The translations under genes and the position numbers were made by a program. Shown one piece after another: positions 1 to 9,917 of a DNA stretch of 64,000 nucleotides. Source of the DNA: Clarkia xantiana subsp. parviflora. Lineage: Eukaryota; Streptophyta; Magnoliopsida; Myrtales; Onagraceae. Each line of letters starts with the position of its first letter. Within the stretch, counting starts at the first letter, position 1. The notes under the pieces were generated by a model that did no database searches, had not been told where the DNA came from, and saw only the letters and a program-made list of their open reading frames with translations. The DNA lies in assembly GCA_036873135.1 (NCBI GenBank), contig JAPTYO010000011.1, positions 11,499,747-11,563,746 on the forward strand. The letters are read 5' to 3'.

Positions 1-519
1 GTGATTGATCCCAGATTCCTTATGAAGAGGCATCCAAAGTATCCTCACCGACTCAGAACTTATATCTAAGGTCTGGCTCAATGCTCGCTTCCCGGCGTAC
101 GAGCGTAGTGCCAAAGAAAACAGTCAAGTGACCACGTCTTGGAAACCGGTTGAGTCAGATTAAGGGTATAAGCGATGGGGATGGTCAAGTTCACCTTTAA
201 TTCAGCGATTCTCGTGTTCACTAGGTGGCCGCCAATCGGATATTAGTTGAAGGTTGTGAACACTTGTACGGATGCCATGGAGAAGTATTCCTTTGTGGAA
301 AACTGGGCAATTGGAGAATTAAAAGTTGACCAAGGATACAGTGTGGTACATGTTTTATTTCAAACAGGTTTTGTTCATGAAAGGGAATCAACGTTCTGCG
401 GGCGCTACAATACTCCTAACAGATGAGTAGCACGATGCCCGTCGTATCCGCCGGTCGCACGGCAAGCCTCGTATGAACTATTCGGAGACGGAGACGAAGA
501 CTGAAGACTGAAATGTTGA
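1..519 (+). repeat. Copia 3' UTR segment, first copy of a direct duplication
   Basis: This non-coding stretch is the end of a copia 3' untranslated region. It matches 5830-6348 with only about two visible mismatches, and more loosely 40050-40510 in copia E and 34747-35180 in copia C. It carries the family-specific motif GCGGGCGCTACAA followed by ACTCCTAACAGATGAG. Identity stops abruptly at 519/520, where Tat element T1 begins. No gene is present. Confidence 0.85.
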
Positions 520-543
520 ACATGCAAAGTGCTAAATATGAAA

Positions 544-2994
544 CTAAGGATATGGGGTGGTCAATTTGTCTGTTGCCACGTACTCCTTTAGGCCTCCATT
601 GTGAATCATTTCCTCCATTTCTATCTTCAACACCATGCAATTGTTGGTTTGATGCCCCCAGGTCCCATGGTACTCACACCATCCCTGTGCATCTCTTCCT
701 AGGAAGGCCTTGCCCTCCTCTCTGCATGTGGGTAGCTCCTCCTTGAGGTACTTCTGAAAAATTTCTTCTATGCTCACTGTAAGGGGTGTGAATGTGAAGT
801 TTACACCTCCTTCCAGTGTATCAGTCTCTCTTTCTTTCTCCGGAACTTCCTCCGGCTGCTCCATCTCCTTTGCAAACGCCTTGTCTAGCTTTTCCTTGAG
901 CTGTCTCATCGTGTTTGTCATGACCATCTCATAAAGCCCTCCATAGGCCTCAAATGAGTTTGGATGCATGTTTCTAATGAAGGCTCTGACGACTTCTCCT
1001 CTTTTGATGTCCATATTTGCACCATAACTGGAGAATCTCTGGAAGTAGCTTGATATTGGTTCCCGCGGCATTTGCTTGATATCATCGATGTGACGGAAGC
1101 CTCTTATGATGGAGTCCCTTGTTCTTTTCCCTTCTATGGTTTCTGGCTGCCAAGGTATGGCTGTCACCTTCACAGCCTTGCTCATGTGTCTCTTCTTAGG
1201 CATTGTTTGAAAAAACTGTCTGCTCAGGCGGAGTGCAACTCCGTTCTTCATTTTTCTTTGCCTTTGTTTCCTCATCACCTTCTTGTTGTCTTGGTCGGTT
1301 CCTACCATGACCATTGCCACTGTGTCTGTCCTGAGTGATCCCCGTCTCATGGAGTTGACGTAGCACTGCCTTGCAGTGCGTTGGTCACCCAGGACTTCTC
1401 CCACCCCATTCTCAGTGATGTACTTCAGTTTCTGGTGTACGGTGGATGGCACGATTTCATATGGGTTTATGGTTGTTCTTCCTAGGATCCCGTTGTAGGC
1501 TCCCAAGCTTTCAACCACCAAGAAGTTAATGTTCACCTTCAGCTGTGTCCATCCTTGGCCCATGGTCACTGGCAGTGTTATCATTCCCAGGGGGTAACTT
1601 GTTGCTCCTGAGAAGCCAACCAGAGGGAAGTTGACTGGTTTGATGTCTGCCTTTTTTTTCCCTATCTCCTCTAGGACCCTTAGGCTTAGGAGGTCTGCTG
1701 AGCTGCCCCCATCTACTAGTATTCTCTTTACATCGAAATTATCAATGTCTATCGTGATGACTAACGCATCGTCGTGTGGGAAGACAATGTGGCTCTTGTC
1801 CTTCTCCGAGAATTCAATCTTCATCTCCTCTCCTTCTCGTGGCCTTTTCCTCCACCTTGGCACTGAACTCAGTTTTGATGCGTAAACCTCCCTTGCATTA
1901 GCAGTTGGGCCACCTGATGCCACTCCTCCGTGTATCATGTTTATGGTTCCTCTCTTGTTGGGTGGAGGATTGTAGTCTACCTTGCTCTTGCCTTTGTCCC
2001 TGTATGATGGCCCTAACTGTATGCTGTTGCCCCCATGATCCACGAACTGCTTTAGTTCTCCCCTTTGGATGACATTGTTGATGCTTAGCTTTAGGCTGAA
2101 GCATTCGTTCGTGTCATGCCCGTATGCTTCATGGTTATCACACCATCTATCCTTGTGTGTCCCCACCATCGGGGCTCTCCACCTTGCAGGGGGTGACCAG
2201 AGTTTCTGATTCCGCATCTCTCTGAGGACAGTAGCTGGAGTGGCATTCAATGGGATGAACTTGATGACGTTGATTTCCCTAGCTTTCAGTGGTTCGCCCA
2301 TTTGATTTCTTTGCTGGGGCGGACGCCATTCCTGCTGCCTTGTGTGTTGAGGTGCCTGAGGTGGCTTTCCTCTGTTCGGCTTTGCATTGTCTTCCTTAGC
2401 TGCTTGGATCTTGGCTTTCTTACTTGCCCTGTGCCTCTCCAGGTCTATATGAGTTTTTACTCTTCCTGCAAGCTCCTCTAAGGTGCTCGCTGGTTTCTTG
2501 GCCATCTTTTCTGCCAGCGTTGACCCGAAGCGGCCTAGGTTTCTGATGAAGGCTCGTATTATCTCACCCTCAGTGATGTCGCCCTGGATGTCTGCTATGT
2601 TTTGGTTAAACCTAGTGTAGTAACTGGCCAAGGATTCATCATTTTCTTGCTTCACGTCATCGATGGAGCCTGTTCCTTTGAGGAGCTTCCTTTCTCCTAG
2701 ATATCTCTGAAGGAACTTCGCCTTTAGCTGCTCCCATGAGTGGATGCTCTCAGAGGGTAGGCTGAAGAACCAGTGTGAGGCCACCCCTGATAGGGTGTTT
2801 GGAAATAGGAGTGCCTTGTATCTTTCATCAGTAGTTCTCCCAAATAGGGAGGCTTCATGCTGTTGAATATGCTCCAAAGGGTCTCCCTTGCCATTGTATT
2901 TTGCAATCTGGACTGTATGCAGGGAGTCTGGCACCTTGCTCATCTCCAATTCCCTCGTGAAAGGGTGGTTCGTTTTGTCACTTAGACAATGCAA
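544..2994 (-). CDS. gag-pro: Tat-type Gag-protease polyprotein with second Gag-like module
   Basis: This is an uninterrupted 816-codon frame of a retrotransposon capsid/protease polyprotein. Residues about 32-165 are a plant retrotransposon Gag core (GDPLEHIQQ, then an RAFIRN helix region). Residues 285-298 form a nucleocapsid-like C-x2-H-x4-H-x4-C (C285, H288, H293, C298). Residues 421-520 are a retropepsin-like aspartic protease with VDGGSSADLL, catalytic D428. After the protease, residues 632-700 resemble the second half of the Gag core again (HIDDIKQ, RAFIRNM), and a second C-x2-H-x4-H-x4-C lies at 773-786. There is no RT. The first codon given here is TTG; the first ATG is at 2943. The frame probably continues from the upstream ORF through a one-base shift. 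It is likely a virus-like-particle protein usable in trans; activity is inference. Confidence 0.8.
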   Translation of the reverse strand: MHCLSDKTNHPFTRELEMSKVPDSLHTVQIAKYNGKGDPLEHIQQHEASLFGRTTDERYKALLFPNTLSGVASHWFFSLPSESIHSWEQLKAKFLQRYLGERKLLKGTGSIDDVKQENDESLASYYTRFNQNIADIQGDITEGEIIRAFIRNLGRFGSTLAEKMAKKPASTLEELAGRVKTHIDLERHRASKKAKIQAAKEDNAKPNRGKPPQAPQHTRQQEWRPPQQRNQMGEPLKAREINVIKFIPLNATPATVLREMRNQKLWSPPARWRAPMVGTHKDRWCDNHEAYGHDTNECFSLKLSINNVIQRGELKQFVDHGGNSIQLGPSYRDKGKSKVDYNPPPNKRGTINMIHGGVASGGPTANAREVYASKLSSVPRWRKRPREGEEMKIEFSEKDKSHIVFPHDDALVITIDIDNFDVKRILVDGGSSADLLSLRVLEEIGKKKADIKPVNFPLVGFSGATSYPLGMITLPVTMGQGWTQLKVNINFLVVESLGAYNGILGRTTINPYEIVPSTVHQKLKYITENGVGEVLGDQRTARQCYVNSMRRGSLRTDTVAMVMVGTDQDNKKVMRKQRQRKMKNGVALRLSRQFFQTMPKKRHMSKAVKVTAIPWQPETIEGKRTRDSIIRGFRHIDDIKQMPREPISSYFQRFSSYGANMDIKRGEVVRAFIRNMHPNSFEAYGGLYEMVMTNTMRQLKEKLDKAFAKEMEQPEEVPEKERETDTLEGGVNFTFTPLTVSIEEIFQKYLKEELPTCREEGKAFLGRDAQGWCEYHGTWGHQTNNCMVLKIEMEEMIHNGGLKEYVATDKLTTPYP

Positions 2995-3800
2995 CCGTGT
3001 TTCTTTGACTCGTTCATTTTCCTTGTTATCATTGCCTCTATTTCTTCCGGAGTGATCAATATCGGTGTCGGAGTGTAATTTCTCTGATAGCCTCCGTAGT
3101 TATAGATAGGGCTTGCCGGGATCCCTTGTCCGTATTGATACGGACTGTAGGTGTATCCTTGGTGTCCCTGCTGGGGTGCTTCATAGAGTTCTTGCCTCCT
3201 TGGAGGTCTTGCTTGTCTGTCCTCCCCCAGTGGGGTGTAAGCCCAGGCGTTCTGCTGTTGCCTAGGAGGCACGAATTGTTGCCTTCCCTCTAGGGGTGGC
3301 TCCTGGTAATTTCCTCTATGCTCCTCTCGCTGCCCTGCTCGAGGGTGCGAGTGGTGCTCTTCCGTTGGAATCTGTTCTTCTTCATGAGCTTCTGTATTTG
3401 TCCCCAGGGTGTATGCCGGCCTTGTGTATGTTGTGTGGGCGCGGTTGTTATTCCCTTGGGCCGGCATCCCATATGGGTATCCTTGGGGTTGCGCCTCGTA
3501 GTAATATCCCTCAGGAGGTGCTGTGTGTTGGGATGGCACTCCCTGTTGCTCCCTCTGTTGCTCCTTTTCTCTCTGTGGCCTCCTTGCCAAAGGGGTTGAG
3601 GCTGTGGAGGACTCAGCCCCAGCTGGGCGTGAGGGTCCTCCCTCCTGGTTGTTGTGTTGGGGAGCTTGTGGGGTTCCTTGAGGTTCTGGTTGCATTGGCA
3701 GTTTCCCTGGGTTAGGCTGCCTTCCTGGAGGTATGGGCTGCCTCCCTCGCCTATTGCCCCCAGGTGGGCGGTGGTGCCTAGACACCCTGCTGTTCGTCAT
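2982..3800 (-). CDS. gag: Gag N-terminal extension, Pro/Gln-rich, out of frame with the Gag core
   Basis: This 272-codon frame starts with ATG at 3800, 36 bp after the PBS. The protein is low-complexity, rich in P, Q, R, E and Y, with segments such as RQQFVPPRQQQ and QGYPYG. Its last residues run into the linker that normally precedes the Gag core, but the frame ends at 2982. The core frame (544-2994) is read one base back (-1). The overlap sits on a short A-rich stretch (AAAGAAAC on the minus strand). A single-base deletion is the simplest explanation; a programmed -1 shift is possible but unproven. A homologous N-terminus occurs in T2 at 18765-19590. No known enzymatic domain is seen. Confidence 0.7.
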   Translation of the reverse strand: MTNSRVSRHHRPPGGNRRGRQPIPPGRQPNPGKLPMQPEPQGTPQAPQHNNQEGGPSRPAGAESSTASTPLARRPQREKEQQREQQGVPSQHTAPPEGYYYEAQPQGYPYGMPAQGNNNRAHTTYTRPAYTLGTNTEAHEEEQIPTEEHHSHPRAGQREEHRGNYQEPPLEGRQQFVPPRQQQNAWAYTPLGEDRQARPPRRQELYEAPQQGHQGYTYSPYQYGQGIPASPIYNYGGYQRNYTPTPILITPEEIEAMITRKMNESKKHGCIV

Positions 3801-3835
3801 TGCTCTTGTTATTGCCAGGCTTTCTGTCCGAAGCC

Positions 3836-3851
3836 CACAGACGGCGCCAAG
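3836..3851 (-). other. Primer-binding site of T1
   Basis: Directly after the minus-strand 5' LTR end (TAACA) comes CTTGGCGCCGTCTGTG. The same TGGCGCCGTCT sequence follows the 5' LTRs of T2 and T3. TGGCGCC is a tRNA 3'-end complement used by plant gypsy elements; I have not identified the tRNA. Confidence 0.8.
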
Positions 3852-4631
3852 TGTTAGGTTCCGAGTCTAGGGTCAACGGGCGGTCGACTTAAGCCTCGTT
3901 CCTCACTGGAGATGTTGCGGATTCGGTGCCTTCGGGTTGTGCTGCCCGAGCTCGTGTCCTTCCGTCCTTAGCTTCTCTTCTCCTTTCGCCCTGCAGAAGG
4001 GGCAATACCAGGCACAGAGGGGGGGGTGGTGCCTGATGAACCCTCTCCGATGCCTAAGTCAGTACGGTTTTAGAGAGATAAAGCTAGAGAGATGTCAGAG
4101 CAAAATCATGCAACTTGCCAAGATTCTCAAATGAATAGTGGAGGTGTTGTATTTATAGGCAACGGTGTCATTAAGGTAGCTTAATGACGTCGTTAACCTT
4201 TAAACACAGTTAATTAACCTTTAAACACATAATTAAGACCTTAGGATACGGAGAAGGTTGGCGGAATAAACCGAGTATGGGAGTCCGAGAATGGTGCCGG
4301 GGCCCTTGGGGGGAAGGAAAATCCGACCCCCAAGGGTAGAGGTTGGGTGAGGCCACCCAACCCCTCCTAGGGGAGATCGGGTTGGTCCACTCGATCTCCC
4401 CTAGGGGAGATCGGGTTGGCTGACCCGATCTCCCTTAGGGGAGGTCGGGTGTGGCCACCCGACCTCACCTAGGTGAGTCTAACTTGGTCGGACGAGCGCT
4501 TCGGCCTCGTCCGGACCGTTGGTGTTTTCGCGAAGTGTTCGGGTTGAAGTTTCGATTTACAATCATTAACGGGGTGATAAAAATAAAACGATTCGGAAGT
4601 CAACGGGTTCAAATTGGGCGTATATCCATCA
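3852..4631 (-). repeat. T1 5' LTR (780 bp)
   Basis: It is bounded by TG...CA (TGTTAG on the plus strand, TCCATCA at the other end). It is the same family as the T2 LTRs: it shares the G-rich/CTCTCCGATGCC segment, the TATA region and the CTAG-bounded palindrome array at 4336-4473. It is shorter than the T2 LTR because it lacks the 29-bp tandem repeats and has fewer palindrome units. Only this LTR of T1 is in the window. Confidence 0.85.
4150..4157 (-). promoter_or_regulatory. Predicted TATA box of T1 LTR
   Basis: TATAAATA on the minus strand, in a context (GCCTATAAATA) kept at the same place in the T2 (20088-20095), T3 (34364-34371) and T4 (48128-48135) LTRs. Conservation across divergent LTRs supports a promoter role. 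Confidence 0.65.
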
Positions 4632-5270
4632 TACGCCATGCTCTGTACTCGGCCAGACATCTGTTACGCTGTGGGCCTAGTAGCAAGATTCCAATCAGAT
4701 CCTAGTTATCGACATCTAAAGGCCGTAAAATGAATTATCAGATATCTGAAAGGTACTACCGACTACGTTCTGTGCTATGAGGGCGATCGGCTCGAATTGA
4801 CCGGTTATAGTGACGCCGACCACGGTGGCGATCCGGATGATCGTAAGTCCACCACAGGAGGAGTTTTCCTCCTTGCTAATGCTGCCATAACATGGGTAAG
4901 CAAGAAGCAATCTTGTGTCGCGCTTTCCACTATGGAATCAGAATTCGTTGCCCTCTCCAAAAACGCACAAGAAGCGGTATGGTTGAAAAGGCTTCTTACT
5001 GCATTAATTGGCACCAACAAGAAGAGTAAACCTGTGAAGGTGTACTCCGACAGTCAGGTGGCCATTGCGGCAGTTAAGAATCCAAAGTACCATAGTAGGA
5101 CAAATCACATTGATGTGAAATACAATTATGCTAAATCTGTTCTGGAAGACAACACAATCGCTTTAGAATACTTGCCTGCATACAATATGGTCGCAGACCC
5201 TTTAACTAAGCCGTTACGTAGGGAGATTTTTGAAAAGCACGTAAAACCGCTTGGATTACGTAGGGCTTAA
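4632..5270 (+). pseudogene. pol: Copia A: end of reverse transcriptase and RNase H
   Basis: The sequence enters mid-RT (CTRPDICYAVGLVARFQSDP) at 4632 and continues into a copia RNase H: ADHGGDPDDRKST, then KKQSCVALSTMESEFVALS, then DSQVAIAAVKNPKYHSR, ending GLRRA-stop at 5270. A TGA at about 4731 interrupts the RT/RNase H connection; the frame from 4797 is open to the end. It is nearly identical to copia E (38865-39491), so it belongs to the same subfamily. Gag, protease, integrase and most of RT are missing on the left, where the T1 LTR abuts. It cannot encode a working enzyme. Confidence 0.9.
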
Positions 5271-6405
5271 ACTGTGTGGCTTGTAAAAGGTGATAACGTT
5301 TTGACATTTGAAATGATACTTCAATTGAATAAAAGAATTTCAATTTGAGTTTATGATTTATCGACGTCATAATGATTAACAACATCAGATTTTACGGTCT
5401 ATAAACTAAGTCGTAGGAAGAAGTAAAATTCTTCCACCAAAATTATGTCGAATGTGAACCTTTCCTCGTCACATAGGCACGGTCATCTTGTAAGGAGAGA
5501 GGGACCTCTACCATAACAAGATTGGCTAAGAATCAGGGGATTAAACCTGATTAAACAAAACGATAACATTGTCACGCTTAACAGCATGACTTAATCTTCG
5601 TTTTGTAAATCGCCAAGTTGGACTTTGTCCATCACTATATATCACATTCAAGGCCAGATGAGAGATTCCACGATAGCATTATTGACATATCCCATCCCTG
5701 GCTTTACCAGGTGTGCTATCGACGCGTGCTTCATACTGCGCGTGCCACGTACGACCACGGGGTCATGCTCGGTTGTGCTAGCTAGAATCCTTGTGATTCA
5801 AAGGGCGCATACTTCTTCGCCTTGAGCGTGTGATTGATCCCAGATTCCTTATGAAGAGGCATCCAAAGTATCCTCACCGACTCAGAACTTATATCTAAGG
5901 TCTGGCTCAATGCTCGCTTCCCGGCGTACGAGCGTAGTGCCAAAGAAAACAGCCAAGTGACCACGTCTTGGAAACCGGTTGAGTCAGATTAAGGGTATAA
6001 GCGATGGGGATGGTCAAGTTCACCTTTAATTCAGCGATTCTCGTGTTCACTAGGTGGCCGCCAATCGGATATTAGTTGAAGGTTGTGAACACTTGTACGG
6101 ATGCCATGGAGAAGTATTCCTATGTGGAAAACTGGGCAATTGGAGAATTAAAAGTTGACCAAGGATACAGTGTGGTACATGTTTTATTTCAAACAGGTTT
6201 TGTTCATGAAAGGGAATCAACGTTCTGCGGGCGCTACAATACTCCTAACAGATGAGTAGCACGATGCCCGTCGTATCCGCCGGTCGCACGGCAAGCCTCG
6301 TATGAACTATTCGGAGACGGAGACGAAGACTGAAGACTGAAATGTTGATACTATTGCGTAACCGTATATATTAACACGCACCCTCCCATTCCGACGAGTG
6401 GGAGC
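5271..6405 (+). other. Copia A 3' UTR
   Basis: Non-coding 1.1-kb tail between RNase H and the 3' LTR, closely matched by copia E (39492-40566) and more distantly by copia C and D. The second half (5830-6348) duplicates positions 1-519. It ends in the purine-rich GAGTGGGAGC next to the LTR, the probable polypurine tract (6396-6405). Confidence 0.85.
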
Positions 6406-6952
6406 TGTTAGCATATGGTGACGTGGCGCCGTAATAAGGGAATTACCTAAGTTAATTAGGTAATTGTCAATTTGGGCTAATTGGGCCAAACTCAATTAGT
6501 AATTGACATTGGAGGCCCAAAATGGGCCTCCCCCTTAACATGCATAGTTCAGTCGCCCCCTTTATACCATGTTGGTTGGAGTTGCCTTTTGGCAACTCCA
6601 CCAATACTATATATAGGGTTGTCTGCTAAGGGTTTATTCAGTCATTCATTATAACAAGGATCTCCATTGAGAACACTTATTTTCCTTAGTTAAATTTCGG
6701 CACCATCACATCTGGTCTGAGGTTCCATCTCCGTTGAAGAATCGATCAGAAGTCTTGTTGTGGAGCTACATCGTGTGGGACTTCTTCTAACGAAGAACTT
6801 GCACGTGGTTCCGACCAGAGGATCAGAACTCCCTCCACGTCGTTCTTGGGCAGGAAAGCTAAAAGGTATGTGTACTAATTCCGCTGCGTAGATTAGATTT
6901 CTTGCTAGTACACGTTTAGTATTCCGTAGTATTACGTCCCCGTAATCCAACA
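6406..6952 (+). repeat. Copia A 3' LTR (547 bp)
   Basis: Starts TGTTAGCATATGG and ends CCGTAATCCAACA, with the PPT directly upstream. It is the same subfamily as the copia E LTR (40567-41111). It contains a perfect 10-bp-stem, TTTT-loop hairpin (6577-6600) immediately before a TATATATA box (6608-6615). It is followed not by host DNA but by another copia 3' UTR, so element A lies inside element B. Confidence 0.9.
6608..6615 (+). promoter_or_regulatory. Predicted TATA box of copia A LTR
   Basis: TATATATA, 7 bp after the 10-bp hairpin at 6577-6600. The same hairpin-TATA spacing recurs in copia LTRs B, C, D and E. Confidence 0.55.
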
Positions 6953-7131
6953 CCGTGGGCGCTACAACACTCCTAACAGATGAGTAGCACGATGCCCGTC
7001 ATAACCGTCGATCGCACGACAAACTTGTATGAAATATTCGGAAGCAGGGACAAGATCAAAAGAATGAAATGTTGATACGATTTGGACAATAATACATTAA
7101 CAGGCACCCTCCCATTCCGGCGAGTGGGAGC
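6953..7131 (+). other. Copia B 3' UTR tail and PPT
   Basis: A second copy of the last part of the copia 3' UTR (GTGGGCGCTACAACACTCC, GATGAGTAGCACGATGCCCG) that ends with GGCGAGTGGGAGC before LTR B. It is more diverged from 6228-6405 than E is from A, so it is a separate element that received A by insertion. Confidence 0.8.
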
Positions 7132-7728
7132 TGTTAGCATATGGTGATAGGGCGCCGTAAATGGAAGCCCGTTAATATGTGTATGTTACCTGAGACAATT
7201 GGGTAGTTGTCACATAAGGGAAAATAGGCTAGACCTAAATCCCAATTGACATGAGAGGCCAAAATTGGGCCTTCCTTCTAGACATGGCCGACCGAAATAT
7301 TGGAGTGGGCAATGTGGACTTTTGTCCACTTTGCTCCTCCTATAAATAGAGAGTGTTAGAGGTTTTATTATGGTGAATCCTAATTCCTCATTAGTGGTAA
7401 TTTAAGAGAAAACCCTCCTCCCTAAACACTCTAGTTTCGGCCGAACCACATAGAACACCAAGTGTGTGCCAATTTGCTTTGAGCAAACGCTCCGAAGATC
7501 TGTCCCTGCCAAGAATCGATCAGAGGCTTTGTTGTGGAGACTATACCGCGTAAGACTTCCTTAACAAGAAATTCTACGGGCTCCATCCGGTGGATCGAGA
7601 ACTCCCTCAGCAAGATCTTGGGACTACGAAAAGCGATTAAGGTATGTACACATCTTCCGCTGCGTAATCTTGATTACTAGCATGTACCGTATTTAAGTTT
7701 CCGTAGTATTTAGCCCCGTAATCCAACA
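7132..7728 (+). repeat. Copia B 3' LTR (597 bp)
   Basis: TGTTAGCATATGG to GTAATCCAACA. The middle resembles the LTRs of C and D (GTGGAC-TTTT-GTCCAC hairpin at 7311-7332, TATAAATA at 7341-7348). It is followed at 7729 by sequence of copia F in the opposite orientation, so element B was inserted in F. Its 5' part lies left of the window. Confidence 0.88.
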
Positions 7729-8591
7729 CTCATGCTAGCATATATAATTCTATTACTCAAATAAATTATCAAATGCGGCTATACTCCATATTCATGCATA
7801 CACATCATGCATGATCACTTAATAACATACATGCATATTTGGCGACTGATTTTCGATTTTAAACATTCAGGGCTGACTTGCCATTCATGCTAATAATCAA
7901 TCATGCGGACGTCTAGATATGGATTCTAGGAAATAACAACCGTCACAACATGTCTATCCTAGTGCACAACTCATTAATTGAAATCCAGGGCTCTACCCAC
8001 AACATGCAATATCCAGCTAGCTTGACATAGTCAATACGCAATACTAATCATGCAATAATATCAATTAATATAGAAATTGAAATTCAGCTCACTAAATGAC
8101 TCAGTCCCAAAATCGTGCATATCTGAGATCCATCCCCATAATCGAAAATAGGCATCAGGTTTGGTTTAAATGTGAAAATTTCGAACCAATTAGCACAATG
8201 TAGGTATTTTTAAAGTTCGAAAAACATTTGGATTTTAAAAATTGACCATCTTGTTTTCAATTGACTCAGGTCGGTCCGACCGGTCTGGTTCACGTCAATT
8301 CGGTCCGACCAATCCGGTCTGCTTAAACCAGTCCGTTTAAACCGGTCCGATCGGTCAGGTTAAACCGGTCTGATTTGTAAAATAGGAATTCGGTTTGGTT
8401 CTTCACACAAACCGGGTCGGTTTATTCGACCCGACCTGGATGTGTCTGATCGATTGAGAAAACTCGGATTGGTTGACCCTCTCCGGTTGGACCCATGGAA
8501 CCCGACCCGGTTCGGTTCGGTCGACCCGGTTCGGTTCGGTCGACCCGGTTCGGTTCGGTCGACCGTGTTTGGGTTCCCATGGTCTTCCGGG
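7729..8591 (-). mobile_element. Copia F 5' UTR, left piece (reverse orientation)
   Basis: The reverse complement matches the copia leader: the ATTATGGGGATGGATCTC region (compare 10456 and 58784), the GTCAAGCTAGCTGG region (compare 10577) and the TTTGATAATTTA segment (compare 20849). At 8265-8440 it carries the ACCGG/GGTTCGG-rich block seen in copia C and D leaders. A 19-20-bp tandem (CGACCCGGTTCGGTTCGGT, about three units) lies at 8501-8565. It ends in CCGGG, the target site of copia C, and continues at 35851. Confidence 0.8.
8587..8591 (+). repeat. Left TSD of copia C
   Basis: CCGGG, repeated exactly at 35846-35850 on the other side of copia C. Confidence 0.85.
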
Positions 8592-9190
8592 TGTAAGCAT
8601 ATGGTGTTGGGCGCCGTAAATGGAAGCCCATTATATGTATATGTTACCTAAGTTAATTGGGTACATGTCACTTTAGGACATTGAGCTTGACCCAAATCCC
8701 AAATGGCATGAGAGGAAAAAATTGGACCTCCCTATACTAGCATGGCCGGCCGAATTATAGGTGAGGATAAAGTGGACTTTTGTCCACTTTACTCCTCCTA
8801 TATATATGTGGAGTTAGAGATTTTACTGGGGTTAATCACAATTCCCTTTAAGTGGTATTTTGAGAGAAAACCCTTCCGCCAGAGACACCATATTCGGCCG
8901 AACTATATATCCACCAAGGGTGTGCCAATTTGCTTTCGAGGAAACACTCCAGAGATCTGTCCCTTGCCAAGAGTCGATTAGAGGCTTTGCTATGAAGAAT
9001 ATACCACGTAAGGCTTCCTTCACAAGAACCCCTACGGGTGCCGACCGGAGGATCGTGAACTCCCTCCTACAAAGATCTTGGGACTACGGACAACTGTAGA
9101 GGTATGTGCGAATCTTCCGCTGTGTAATGTCGATTACTAGCATGTATTATGGTTTTAGTTTCCGTATTGATTACTCCCCATAATCTAACA
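8592..9190 (+). repeat. Copia C 5' LTR (599 bp)
   Basis: TGTAAGCATATGG to CATAATCTAACA. It contains a 10-bp-stem TTTT-loop hairpin at 8768-8791 followed by a TATATATA box at about 8799-8806. It is directly followed by the initiator tRNA-Met PBS. Confidence 0.92.
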
Positions 9191-9191
9191 G

Positions 9192-9203
9192 TGGTATCAG
9201 AGC
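9192..9203 (+). other. Copia C primer-binding site
   Basis: TGGTATCAGAGC, one base after the LTR: complementary to the 3' end of plant initiator tRNA-Met, the standard copia primer. Confidence 0.95.
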
Positions 9204-9879
9204 CTGTGTTAAGAGTTCATGATTTTGATAAATTGGTGTTCTTGAAAATTTAAACTTTGGACCGAAATTTTAAAAAGGGAATTTTAAAATTTTTCGAATT
9301 TTTATGGTTAAGGAGGTCCGAAATTTTCATGATGTTCTTAGGAAATTTGATGTTCATGATCTTCAAGAAAAAGTTAATATTTATCAAAATCAAACATTGG
9401 ATTGTAGATCTTATTAAAATTTGATCTTGAAATTTGACAACTTGTTCCCAATTATGTGTTTGTGCCGAAAATTCTAGTAAATTTACAAGGTAAATTTTTT
9501 TAATTTCTTGGTCACCAAGTAAAGAATTTCGGCCACATGTATAAAATAATATTGTTTACCATATTTTAATTTTATTTTTATTCTAGGTAACAATATATCT
9601 ATAATTGGGAACATTAGGATAGATTCACATTAATATATAGAAATATATATAACTATCAATATATCTAAATATTTAAATAGGTTAAAGATATTATTGATAG
9701 ATTTTAGTTATCTAAAAGATTGAGAAAATATATTGTTAATATATGTTTCCCTATTTAAGATATTGACAATAAATAATATATATTTATATGTGTGTGCCGA
9801 TTTATATATATTGTTGATTGTTTAATCTTAAAGATAGAATCTTGGCAATATATATATATATGTGTGTTAATTATGTCCG

Positions 9880-9917
<38 letters not shown>

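Larger units (their letters stand above)
520..4631 (-). mobile_element. Tat-type Ty3/gypsy gag-only element T1 (5' half)
   Basis: Reading on the minus strand the order is 5' LTR (4631-3852), primer-binding site, a proline/glutamine-rich Gag N-terminus, then a Gag-protease ORF. No RT, RNase H or integrase is present, and there is no 3' LTR: the element breaks off at 520 next to copia 3' UTR. The layout fits LARD/TR-GAG-type non-autonomous derivatives of the Tat clade. On the right the LTR ends in CA and meets a copia RT sequence at 4632. The 5 bp on the two sides do not match, so this is not a simple intact insertion. Confidence 0.8.

Noticed and set aside
3296..3715. 139-codon frame on the plus strand
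   Set aside because: Shadow of the repetitive Pro/Gln-rich Gag N-terminus on the other strand.
515..4636. T1 as a complete insertion with TSD
   Set aside because: The left side is a break inside the element and the flanking 5-mers differ; only the right LTR end is genuine.
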